From NCBI GenBank assembly GCA_003260345.1, contig MORC01000001.1, positions 62,001 through 126,000 on the forward strand: a stretch of 64,000 nucleotides of DNA, given 5' to 3'. The DNA comes from Candidatus Gracilibacteria bacterium GN02-873. GTDB taxonomy: Bacteria; Patescibacteriota; Gracilibacteria; BD1-5; UBA2023. The notes beneath the pieces are model-generated. The model was not told where the DNA came from. It did not search any database and saw only the letters and a program-made list of their open reading frames with translations. A program made the translations under genes and the position numbers. The number at the start of each line of letters is the position of its first letter. The first letter of the stretch is position 1. This document shows positions 8,375 through 15,551 of the stretch, piece by piece.

Positions 8375-8569
8375 ATGCTCTATCAAAGCAAGATTTGGTG
8401 GATTTTGGCATTATTTTTGATAGGAATTATCATTATAATGTGTCAATTTTCCTCTATATTCCTCTTGACAATGGGTGTTATCTATATATTTGTGGCCAAA
8501 AACATCACCGGAAAAATTCTTGGGATTTTGGCTATAATATGTGCTTTTTCCGAATTTTTCAATTTTTAA
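8375..8569 (+). CDS. Small hydrophobic membrane protein, similar to its upstream neighbour
   Basis: A 64-residue protein with two or three closely packed hydrophobic helices (WWILALFLIGIIIIM, FLLTMGVIYIFVA, ILGILAIICAF) ending FFNF-TAA. A GGGAG ribosome site precedes ATG. It has its own consensus promoter and terminator, so it is a free-standing transcription unit. Size, topology and C-terminal tail match the 8072-8263 gene, suggesting an old tandem duplication. No family or function is recognised. Small membrane proteins of this shape can be toxins, regulators or phage-type proteins, but nothing here decides between them. Confidence 0.7.
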   Translation: MLYQSKIWWILALFLIGIIIIMCQFSSIFLLTMGVIYIFVAKNITGKILGILAIICAFSEFFNF

Positions 8570-8579
8570 AAATTTGCTG

Positions 8580-8604
8580 GCCAACATTTGTTGGCTTTTT
8601 TATT
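8580..8604 (+). terminator. Terminator after second small membrane gene
   Basis: Stem GCCAAC / GTTGGC with ATTT loop, followed by TTTTTTATTT. Confidence 0.85.
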
Positions 8605-8610
8605 TCTCAT

Positions 8611-8638
8611 TTGACAAATAATGAAAAACTCCTAAAAT
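8611..8638 (+). promoter_or_regulatory. Consensus promoter for the 8688-9095 gene
   Basis: TTGACA (8611-8616), 16-nt spacer, TAAAAT (8633-8638). The leader holds a small TCCCAA/TTGGGA hairpin (8641-8660) before the ribosome site. Confidence 0.75.
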
Positions 8639-8687
8639 AATCCCAATCCCGATTTTGGGAGAAACTTCTTTTTTTGAAAGGATTGTA

Positions 8688-9095
8688 GTGGTACAAATGA
8701 CATTAGGAGCGATTTTCAATGATGGCCGACGAAAGCGTTCTGTCTCAAAAATTCCGTTTAAAGCACAAAGCCTTGTGTGGCCCGCCAAAATTCGTGTGCG
8801 CGATCATCAAGGACAAATGTTGTCTGGGCTTGCGCTCGATATTGAGCGCATACCCAAAACACCAGAAAATTCTCGAAATCGTTTTCGAGAATATATCACA
8901 GATTCAGACGGGGCGATCACCATTTCTGATCTTAATGAGTCAGAAATGACACAAACAGGCGTCCGAGTTATCGTTAACAACGACATACTTCGGCTGAAGC
9001 GTATTGTTTTTCGGAAAGATGGAGAAAGAAGCGTTCTTTTAGTGAGTGAACTGTCTTTCACGAAAGAGGAAATGAGATATTATAGTTTGTTGTAA
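8688..9095 (+). CDS. Unknown 135-residue protein with GTG start and strong ribosome site
   Basis: The start is set at GTG 8688 because GAAAGGA (8676-8682) sits 5 nt upstream; an in-frame ATG follows 9 nt later. The protein is soluble and basic, with a central segment (TDSDGAITISDLNE, about residues 85-98) that resembles the carboxypeptidase-regulatory-like/Ig pattern in which a variable domain presents DSDG-type turns. I do not recognise a family. It has its own consensus promoter and a terminator, like the other Shine-Dalgarno-led genes in this region. Codon use is less AT-rich than the neighbours and there is no in-frame TGA, so a different origin is possible. Confidence 0.7.
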   Translation: MVQMTLGAIFNDGRRKRSVSKIPFKAQSLVWPAKIRVRDHQGQMLSGLALDIERIPKTPENSRNRFREYITDSDGAITISDLNESEMTQTGVRVIVNNDILRLKRIVFRKDGERSVLLVSELSFTKEEMRYYSLL

Positions 9096-9107
9096 TATCT
9101 CACTCAG

Positions 9108-9134
9108 GTCCCATCAGTGTATGGGACTTTTTTG
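9108..9134 (+). terminator. Terminator after 8688-9095
   Basis: Stem GTCCCAT / ATGGGAC, 6-nt loop, then TTTTTTG. Confidence 0.85.
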
Positions 9135-9234
9135 ATTTTTTCAAAATTTTCCAATGATTTTTCTTAAAATTTCTCACAAAATTTTGGTTGATTTTTTTCA
9201 ATTTTCTATACAATAAAAGAAATTAAAATTTTTT

Positions 9235-10677
9235 ATGACGAATTATCACGATAAATACGAGATTGTTATGGGTCTCGAAACGCATGTGCGTGTCAAGTCT
9301 CAGACGAAAATGTTTTGTACTTGTAAGAATGCGACTGATTTGGCGCCAGAGCCAAATATTCATGTTTGTCCAGTTTGTATGGGATTTCCTGGACAATTGC
9401 CGACACTTTCCGAAGGTGTCGTAGATTTGGCAGTTCGCGCGAGTCACGCACTTTCGTCCCATGTGCAAAATGTGAGTGAATTTGATCGAAAAAGCTATTT
9501 TTATCCGGATTTGCCGATGGCATACCAGATTACGCAAATGTACCATCCAATCACGATGGGCGGTGAAGTTCGAACGCTTGTTGATGGCGAATTGAAAACT
9601 TTCCGCATTCATCATATGCATATCGAAAATGATGCCGGGAAACTTGTGCATGCTAATGGAAAAACGCTTTGTGACTACAATCGCGCAGGTTCTCCACTTA
9701 TGGAAATTGTGACAGAGCCAGATTTTCGTTCCAAAGCTGATGTGCTCGCGTACCTTGAAGAAATTCAAAAATTGATGCGTTGGTGTGGTGCTTCTGATGC
9801 GGATATGGAAAAAGGACAATTGCGTTGTGATGTGAATATTTCGATTCGCCCGCATGGCCAAAAAGAATTTGGAACGCGTGTTGAGCTCAAAAATATTAAC
9901 TCATTCTCATCGATTGGACGCGCTATTGACGCAGAATTTGCTCGTCAGGTAGAAATTCTCGAAGAAGGTGGAACGCTCGATCAAGAAACTCGTGGTTGGA
10001 ACGATGAAAAGGGATATTCGACTTCGCTTCGCTCCAAGGAAGATGCGATGGATTATCGCTATTTCCCAGATCCAGATTTGCCACCACTTCACATTTCTGA
10101 CGAATTTATCTCTGAGCGAAAACTTTCAGAATTACCGATTGATCGCCGCCTCAAATATTTGAACGAATACAAATTGATCGAAGATGATGCGCGAATTCTT
10201 TCGAACGACCGAATTACGAGCGATTTTTATGAAGAATTAGTGAATATTTCTGGTGATCCGAAAAAATCTTGTTCGTATATCACGACGGTACTTTTTGCAA
10301 TTTTTGAAAGTGCGCCAGAAAAAATCACTTTGGCTGATGTGAAAGCCGAAACTCGCGAATTTGCTGAAGTTATTAAGATGGTAAATGCAGATGAAATTTC
10401 GTCAACCAATTCAAAAATTGTGATGGAAAAATTGGTTTTTGAAGGCGGAAATGCTCGTGAATGGACTGAAAAACTCGGACTCAAACAATCCAATGATACG
10501 GGCGCACTTGAGGCTATTGTGGACGAAGTGCTCGCACAGAATGCGTCACAAGTCGAAGAATACAAGGGTGGAAAAGAAAATTTGTTTGGATTTTTTGTGG
10601 GACAATGTATGAAAGCCTCAAAAGGCCAGGGAAATCCAAAAATGTTCACTGAAATTCTCAAGAAAAAATTGTCATAA
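9235..10677 (+). CDS. gatB: Aspartyl/glutamyl-tRNA amidotransferase subunit B
   Basis: A 480-residue subunit of the GatCAB complex, which converts Glu-tRNA(Gln) and Asp-tRNA(Asn) to the amidated forms. The N-terminal GatB catalytic domain shows the family opening YEIVMGLETHVRV, the Zn-site cysteines (CTCKN, CPVCMGFPG) and KSYFYPDLPMAYQI, GSPLMEIVTEPD and LRCDVNISIRP. The C-terminal helical YqeY-like tRNA-binding domain ends NPKMFTEILKKKLS. The length is normal. It is free-standing: gatA and gatC are not adjacent, and a terminator follows directly. There is no in-frame TGA and it begins after an A/T-only leader without a clear ribosome site. Confidence 0.97.
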   Translation: MTNYHDKYEIVMGLETHVRVKSQTKMFCTCKNATDLAPEPNIHVCPVCMGFPGQLPTLSEGVVDLAVRASHALSSHVQNVSEFDRKSYFYPDLPMAYQITQMYHPITMGGEVRTLVDGELKTFRIHHMHIENDAGKLVHANGKTLCDYNRAGSPLMEIVTEPDFRSKADVLAYLEEIQKLMRWCGASDADMEKGQLRCDVNISIRPHGQKEFGTRVELKNINSFSSIGRAIDAEFARQVEILEEGGTLDQETRGWNDEKGYSTSLRSKEDAMDYRYFPDPDLPPLHISDEFISERKLSELPIDRRLKYLNEYKLIEDDARILSNDRITSDFYEELVNISGDPKKSCSYITTVLFAIFESAPEKITLADVKAETREFAEVIKMVNADEISSTNSKIVMEKLVFEGGNAREWTEKLGLKQSNDTGALEAIVDEVLAQNASQVEEYKGGKENLFGFFVGQCMKASKGQGNPKMFTEILKKKLS

Positions 10678-10683
10678 TTGTGT

Positions 10684-10709
10684 AAAAATCTCCCCAGTGG
10701 GGATTTTTC
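10684..10709 (+). terminator. gatB terminator
   Basis: Stem AAATCTCCCC / GGGGATTTTT with a short AGT loop, immediately after the TAA of gatB. Confidence 0.85.
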
Positions 10710-10710
10710 T

Positions 10711-10738
10711 TTGACTTTTCGAAAAAAAATTTTATACT
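10711..10738 (+). promoter_or_regulatory. Promoter for the repeat-containing small gene
   Basis: TTGACT (10711-10716), 16-nt spacer, TATACT (10733-10738). A 52-nt leader follows to the ribosome site at 10777-10785. Confidence 0.7.
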
Positions 10739-10790
10739 TTTTTCTGGCAATGTGCCATGCATTTGATTTTTCATTCGGAAAGGAGATTGT

Positions 10791-10916
10791 ATGAAAAATT
10801 ATATTTTTATTGGTCACGATGGCTGGGACGGCAATGATATCCATGATTCCAAGTCAGAGGGCTGGGATGGCAATTGATATTGGCATTTCCAAGCAGAGGG
10901 CTGAGACTGATTGTAG
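10791..10916 (+). CDS. 41-codon Gly/Trp/Asp-rich peptide gene built on 39-nt repeats
   Basis: It has a very strong ribosome site (GGAAAGGAG, 5-nt spacing), a near-consensus promoter and a terminator, so this is a deliberate transcription unit. With UGA = Gly the peptide is 41 residues and ends at TAG 10914-10916; under the standard code it would stop after 28. It begins MKNYIFIGHDGWDGND and repeats the GWDGN motif at residues 11-15 and 24-28; three of its last 13 residues are UGA-encoded Gly. The repeats are better conserved as nucleotides than as protein (compensating one-base shifts), so the molecule could instead be a regulatory RNA with a short decoy frame. No family is recognised. Confidence 0.5.
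10821..10910 (+). repeat. Two 39-nt tandem repeats plus a partial third
   Basis: Units start GGCTGGGAYGGCAAT at 10821 and 10860, and a partial unit GGCTGAGACTGA starts at 10899. Units 1 and 2 share most positions, with balanced single-base insertions and deletions, and both end CAGAG. Confidence 0.75.
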
Positions 10917-10927
10917 TCGTCAAATTC

Positions 10928-10961
10928 CAAATCACCACTTGTTCAAGTTGGTGATTTTTTT
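10928..10961 (+). terminator. Terminator after the repeat gene
   Basis: The stem AAATCACCA.CTTG / CAAGTTGGTGATTT is followed by a T-run. It is 12 nt after the TAG stop. Confidence 0.85.
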
Positions 10962-11069
10962 GTATCAAAACATATTTTTATAAAAATGCAAGTCAATTTT
11001 TCAAAAAAATCTCGTTGCAACTCGACTTTTTCGCATTTTTTCGCATAATGAGAAAAAATAATTTACACT

Positions 11070-12134
11070 ATGCACCTGATTGTTGATATCAGAAGTCGAC
11101 ATCCCGAAGATGCGGTAATCATCCGCTACGCGCAAAACTGGACGAAAAAATGGAAAAAATATAATCCGCACGATACTTGTACTTTTTTGATTTTTGATCA
11201 GCAGGAGGCGCCTGAATGAGAAAATTTTCTCCGTGTGAAGCCAGTCGGTTGGTTTTCTTCTTCTAAAAAAATTGCCTCCACGAACACAAATGAGATTTTT
11301 CGTGCTATCAATTTTTCGCGATACGCGCCGTATGATTCGAGTATTCCGACGCTGACTTTTGTGATGGATATGGGTCGTTGGCTCTACGATAACGAAACGA
11401 ACGCCAATATTTTGCGACGAAAAGAGCGCGAATTCGAGATCAAGCGCCTCCTCAAAAATTCTTCCCATTTTATCGTGCCGAGTTTTTTTGCGGGTAATGA
11501 ACTCGTCGAACTCTGGAATATCCATGAACAGAAAATCGATATTTTGCCGTTTGTTGAGATAGAAAAAATCCCACCAAATAAGCAATTATTCGCGCAAAAT
11601 AATTTGCCAGAAAATTTTTTCTTGTACGATGCGACTTTTTGATCAGAATCCAATATTGAGATTTTGCTTCATGAATTTGGAAAATTTATCCACGATTTGC
11701 ACGGAAAAACACACTTGATTTTGCACGGAAATGCCGCCAAATCACTCAAATTTTTGACTGAAATTTTGCGTCGCGAAAAACTGGAAAAATGGGTGCACAT
11801 CACAGGAATTCTCGATATTCATTCGCAAGAAATGCTTTACCAAAAGGCAAAATCGTGGATTTTTGTCGGAGCGTACAATACGACCAAAGTGAATGTTGAG
11901 CTTGCCCATTCGCACGATTTGCTCATGATTTTGTCCGATATTCGCGCGTTTGATTTTTATCCGCACGCAATAAAAATTCATCCAAATCATCTGGAAAAAT
12001 TGTCGGAAATTTTTTCTCAAATCGAAAAAAATCATGATTTCAATCTTCCGGAAAAAAATATTTTTGATGAAGTGGTAATTTTTGAGCAATTCAAAAAAAT
12101 TCTTTCCAAAAATCCAAAAATTTCTAAATCCTAA
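11070..12134 (+). CDS. Putative glycosyltransferase-like protein (GT-B fold, divergent)
   Basis: A 354-residue protein, read through two TGA Gly codons (in APEGENF and TFGSES). The C-terminal half resembles a GT4-type Rossmann domain: HLILHGNAAKSLKFLTEIL, WVHITGILDIHSQEMLYQKAKSWIFVGAY and a following NVELAHSH segment in the position of the usual E-x7-E sugar-nucleotide motif, though the second Glu is not obvious. There is no signal peptide or membrane segment. The start at ATG 11070 is close to a CATAAT -10 box (11044-11049), so the leader is very short. It is the first gene of a plus-strand run with hsp20 (9 nt), a small membrane protein, a secreted protein and ksgA. The donor and acceptor are unknown. 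Confidence 0.65.
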
Positions 12135-12143
12135 CAAAAAATT

Positions 12144-12608
12144 ATGTTTAAAGTTTTCTGAGTTTCTAATGAAAATGAATCGGGCGAACGAATGGAAGTT
12201 CGCACTATCGAGACTTCCCAAGCCGAAGCCATCGAAGTAGAAATGGACGCGGAACGCGATCATGAGACGGATATTGGGCAAATCGCGGTTGATATTCTTG
12301 ATTTGTCTGATGCTATCGTCATTGTAGCGCCGGTTGCGGGCGTTGATCCTTCGGAAGTGGATATTGGCCTTTCGCGAAATATTTTGACGATTTCTGGCAA
12401 TCGTCGTGAAAATCCGATTTATATGGAGGCGCGACGAATGCTTGTGGAAGAATGTTTTTATGGAGCGTTTTCTCGGTCAATTATTTTGCCGGAAAATCTG
12501 GCTTTTGACAAAATTTCTGCATCTGTGGAACATAATGTGATTACAATTTTGATTCCAAAATTGACATTAATCTCAAAATCTATTAAAATAGATGCAACTA
12601 AAAATTAG
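12144..12608 (+). CDS. Hsp20/alpha-crystallin-family small heat-shock protein
   Basis: A 154-residue ATP-independent holdase chaperone. The alpha-crystallin domain spans about residues 45-145: QIAVDILDLSDAIVIVAPVAGVDPSEVDIGLSRN (read in pieces), LTISGNRRE, the strand CFYGAFSRSIILPEN that precedes the dimer loop, and a final ITILIPKL in place of the usual GxLxIxxPK. The start ATG 12144 requires one TGA Gly at codon 6; an internal ATG (12192) would also give a complete domain. It lies 9 nt after the glycosyltransferase-like gene and 2 nt before the small membrane gene, so it is in an operon. Confidence 0.9.
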
Positions 12609-12610
12609 TT

Positions 12611-12856
12611 ATGTTTTTCAAAAAATCTAAAAAAACCGAAGATGATGCGGTCGTGAAGCGCGGTATCAAAAAAATGGATGCGGTCATTACGGGCGCTGTT
12701 TTGGGTGGCGTGGTCGCGTCGCTCTATGGCGTGAAAAAACTTCGCGATACGAACGAAAAAAATGAAGCCAACGAAAAAAATCAAAATCCGGAAAAAACGG
12801 CTGAAAAACCCGCCAAGAAAGGATTTTTCGCGAGACTTTTTAATCGAAAAAAATAA
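12611..12856 (+). CDS. Small single-helix membrane protein with charged Lys/Glu/Asn tail
   Basis: An 81-residue protein: a basic N terminus (MFFKKSKK), one Gly/Ala-rich hydrophobic segment (VITGAVLGGVVASLYGV, about residues 25-41) resembling a YtxH-type glycine-zipper helix, then a low-complexity Glu/Asn/Lys stretch and a basic end (FFARLFNRKK). No family is assigned with certainty; YtxH-like stress or envelope proteins have this form. It sits 2 nt after hsp20 and 1 nt before the next gene, so co-expression with the chaperone is likely. Confidence 0.7.
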   Translation: MFFKKSKKTEDDAVVKRGIKKMDAVITGAVLGGVVASLYGVKKLRDTNEKNEANEKNQNPEKTAEKPAKKGFFARLFNRKK

Positions 12857-12857
12857 T

Positions 12858-13595
12858 ATGAGAAAAATTTTTTTTATCGCGATTTTTTTCTCATTTTTTG
12901 GTATGCAAAATATTTTTGCGGCTGCACCGCAATGCCCAAATTTTTCTGAGATTAAACCCACGGCTGACGAGATTGTTTCCAAAATCGATCAGTGTCTGGA
13001 AGCTCGTGCCAATCGCACTTCCAATACGATTGAGGATTTTCAGTGTCCAGCAGGCGAGTTTGCGCTTGAGGATCGCGCGGAACTCACGAACGAACGCCTT
13101 GCATATTATATCGCGACCAATTTTTTCATGAATGAGGCTGATACCAAGGTAAAGCAATATATGCAGCAATTGCAGCGTTATCGTGATAAAGATCCGGTTG
13201 CATGGACACAGGCGTATGGTTCCTGTATCCTCGGGAAGGGCGACGAGACGCAAAAATCGCTCGCGTATTTTTATGATACGATTTGTCAATTTTCTAGGAT
13301 TTCTAATTTTTTGGATTCCAATTCACAAAATCGAAAATTTGGAATTTCATCAGACGCCTATCCGCAGAAAATTTGTATGCTTGTGGCACAGAAAAAGAAA
13401 AACGCGTGGATGAATCTGGGCAATAGTTTGATGCAGCAGGGAATTTATAAAAGTTTTGAAAACGACCGAAGTTATTATATGGAGGGTATTCAGGGCAATT
13501 ATCGTGCGATTTTGGAAAAATTTCACAATTATCAAAAAATTGTTTTCCGTTCCGCTTCCAAAATTACTCATTATATTCGTCAAGCCGTAAAATAA
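12858..13595 (+). CDS. Secreted Cys-containing protein of unknown function
   Basis: A 245-residue exported protein. The signal peptide is clear: MRKIFFIAIFFSFFGMQNIFAAAPQ, cleaved after AFAA-like sequence around residue 22. The mature part is mostly helical with at least six cysteines (CPNF, QCLEA, QCPAG, SCILG, TICQF, ICMLV), which suggests disulfides outside the membrane. No family is recognised. The next gene, ksgA, starts 1 nt after its stop. Similar Cys-bearing helical exported proteins occur at 31059-32282 and 32298-33875, and the window also encodes a DsbA-like lipoprotein that could oxidise them. Confidence 0.75.
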   Translation: MRKIFFIAIFFSFFGMQNIFAAAPQCPNFSEIKPTADEIVSKIDQCLEARANRTSNTIEDFQCPAGEFALEDRAELTNERLAYYIATNFFMNEADTKVKQYMQQLQRYRDKDPVAWTQAYGSCILGKGDETQKSLAYFYDTICQFSRISNFLDSNSQNRKFGISSDAYPQKICMLVAQKKKNAWMNLGNSLMQQGIYKSFENDRSYYMEGIQGNYRAILEKFHNYQKIVFRSASKITHYIRQAVK

Positions 13596-13596
13596 T

Positions 13597-14406
13597 ATGA
13601 AAATTCGTGCCAAAAAATCACTCGGGCAAAATTTTCTCGTGGATATTGATGCGCTCATAGCTATCAGTTCCGCAACGGAAATCACTGAAAAAAATATCGT
13701 CGAAGTGGGGCCGTGATACGGAGCTTTGACGGATTTTTTGTTGCAAGAAAATCCCAAAAAAATTGATTTGGTCGAACTTGATTCTGATATGATTGCGATT
13801 CTTCGCGGAAAAATGATTACGGATTGGGCGGATTTTTCAGATCGCATCACTTTGCATCATGCTGATGTTCTGAAATTTTCTCCAAATTTTGAAAAATATT
13901 CGCTCATTGCCAATATTCCGTATTATATCACGAGCCCGATTTTGTTTCATTTTTTGTATCCACAAAATTTTGCTGTACCCGAAGAGATGGTTATTCTGAT
14001 GCAAAAAGAAGTGGGAGAAAAAATTCTTGCCACCAAAGGTAAAAAAACGCAACATTCGTATTTTTCACTTGCGATGTGGCTTGCATGCGAAAATATTGAA
14101 AAAATTTGCTTGGTTCCGAGTGAAAGTTTTGATCCAGCGCCAAAAGTGGATTCTGTTGTGCTCAAATTTTTCCCGAAAAAAAATCGTGATATTGATACTG
14201 ATTTGCAAAAACTTGAATTTTGGGACAAGATTTTCAAACATCCGCGAAAAACTTTGGCCTTCAATCTCAAGTCTGCTGGGATTTTTGATGAAAAAATTTT
14301 GGAGAATTTAAAAAATTTGTGATATTCTGAACAGGTTCGTGCTGAAGCGATTCGTTTGGAGGATTGGGATCAGATTTTGGATTTTTTGAAAAATCTGAAA
14401 AATTAG
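13597..14406 (+). CDS. ksgA: 16S rRNA (adenine1518/1519-N6) dimethyltransferase KsgA
   Basis: A 269-residue enzyme that dimethylates the two adjacent adenines of helix 45 late in small-subunit assembly. It has the SAM-binding opening KSLGQNFLVD, VEVGPGYGALTDFL (motif I, with its first Gly pair split by TGA 13714-13716), the acidic ELDSDM, the catalytic NIPYYITSPILF, FDPAPKVDS, and the C-terminal RAEAIRLEDWDQI. The last 27 residues follow a second TGA (14323-14325), and the family C terminus appears only with UGA = Gly. This gene is one of the clearest proofs of the code. It ends at TAG, 224 bases before the CRISPR array. Confidence 0.97.
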
Positions 14407-14629
14407 AAAAATTAGAAAAATTTGCAAAAAATTATTTTTCTGTATACTAACAATAGTTCTTTAACATTCCCAAATTCAACAATCACCTTTCGGTGGAAAT
14501 TTTGGTAATGACATTTGGAGGAATGCAAACCTCAGTCTTAATTTTTTTATGAAACGATTTTAAGCCAAGAAGTCTATGCTCAATTGGGAGTGTATTGCAT
14601 CTTTTTGGCTTAAATATCCCTTTTTCGCT
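14407..14629 (+). promoter_or_regulatory. CRISPR leader region
   Basis: This 223-nt AT-rich region lies between ksgA and the first repeat. A promoter-like pair, TTGCAA (14422-14427) and TATACT (14443-14448) with 15-nt spacer, points toward the array. It also holds a small CACC-TTTC-GGTG hairpin (about 14484-14495) and a large inverted repeat just before the array (separate entry). The degenerate repeat at the other end shows this is the leader side. Confidence 0.6.
14559..14614 (+). repeat. Perfect 10-bp inverted repeat in the CRISPR leader
   Basis: TTTAAGCCAA (14559-14568) pairs perfectly with TTGGCTTAAA (14605-14614). The 36-nt loop contains a second pairing ATGC / GCAT, so the leader RNA could form a long stem-loop ending 15 nt before the first repeat. 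Its role is unknown; it is not part of a standard type V-A leader that I know of. Confidence 0.7.
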
Positions 14630-15103
14630 CTCAAATTTCATTAGTAAATTTCTACTGTTGTAGATTTTCATTTTATCCATGTCAATATCTTTCTCAAATT
14701 TCATTAGTAAATTTCTACTGTTGTAGATAAAAGTCGGCTTTTTGTGTATATATCCTCAAATTTCATTAGTAAATTTCTACTGTTGTAGATCTGAAAGATA
14801 TGATTATGATATTTCACTCAAATTTCATTAGTAAATTTCTACTGTTGTAGATTCTGTTTTATCATTGAGGATATCAATCTCAAATTTCATTAGTAAATTT
14901 CTACTGTTGTAGATAGAATTGAGCAAAATCAGGGTCTTGCTCTCTCAAATTTCATTAGTAAATTTCTACTGTTGTAGATAATGGATCTTCGAGGATTTTT
15001 TCAAGCTCAAATTTCATTAGTAAATTTCTACTGTTGTAGATGCTTGCCTTGTTCGCTTTTCGATTATCTCAAATTTCGTTATTAAATTTCTACTGTTTCC
15101 AAT
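14630..15103 (+). CRISPR. CRISPR array with Cas12a (type V-A) repeats: 7 exact repeats, 1 degenerate, 7 spacers
   Basis: The 36-nt repeat starts CTCAAATTTCATTAGTAAA and ends TTTCTACTGTTGTAGAT; its last 19 nt are the same as the processed Cas12a crRNA handle of Francisella (TCTAC-TGTT-GTAGA stem-loop). Exact copies start at 14630, 14693, 14755, 14817, 14879, 14944 and 15006; the last copy (15068-15103) has lost the handle's 3' stem and marks the distal end. Spacers are 27, 26, 26, 26, 29, 26 and 26 nt, typical of type V-A. Transcription is on the plus strand, since the handle must precede each spacer. No cas12a, cas1, cas2 or cas4 gene is present within 14.6 kb upstream or 49 kb downstream in this window. 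Confidence 0.97.
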
Positions 15104-15551
15104 CATATTTTATTGTATGACAAATTTTTTCCCTGATTTTTTATGGTCGCTTTCGCGGCCATTTTCTGATTTTCGCAGTACATCCATATCATTGTGGTTT
15201 TTCATGGTTACACCGATTAGCGTATGATTGTATTTTTTCAATTATTTCCAAATATTATAAATCCCCACAAAATAGGGGGTTTTTTATTTTGCAAAGTTGT
15301 AAAAATTTATAAAAATTGCTCATATTTTTTCTCAAAATAATTTTAAAAAAAGAGTTTTTAAGCGCTATTTTATCAGAATTATCTTACATTGAACTAGCAT
15401 TATTCAAACTATCAAAAAATCGATAGTTTTTATTTTGCCAGTTGTAAGCGATTTGAGACTTTTTCTCATAAAAAATGCTGCATTTTTTGCAAATTATTTT
15501 TTTATATGCTATACTTTTTTTGCTTTTATCTCTTACCCCTTATGAAAAAGT
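15104..15551 (+). other. Intergenic region: array terminators and promoter of the surface-protein gene
   Basis: No gene was seen. A hairpin ATGGTCGC-TTTC-GCGGCCAT followed by TTTT (15142-15166) and a stronger terminator AAATCCCC / GGGGGTTTTTT (about 15255-15284) can end the CRISPR transcript. A third hairpin, AACTATC / GATAGTT with T-run (about 15409-15434), lies mid-way. The 3' part carries the promoter of the 15552 gene. Confidence 0.6.
15487..15515 (+). promoter_or_regulatory. Promoter of the large surface-protein gene
   Basis: TTGCAA (15487-15492), 17-nt spacer, TGCTATACT with extended -10 (TATACT 15510-15515), 37 nt before the start. It is a near-ideal sigma-70 promoter. Confidence 0.75.

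Noticed and set aside
14483..14704. A 73-codon minus-strand frame across the CRISPR leader and first repeats
   Set aside because: Its start lies inside a repeat and much of it reads repeat and hairpin sequence. No ribosome site or homology is visible, so I treat it as chance.
14666..15067. Possible self-targeting CRISPR spacers
   Set aside because: I compared the seven spacers by eye with the window and saw no long match. A computed search would be needed to exclude partial matches.
15104..15551. A tracrRNA or cas gene remnant downstream of the array
   Set aside because: No anti-repeat beyond the degenerate last repeat and no coding frame with cas motifs was seen; type V-A needs no tracrRNA.
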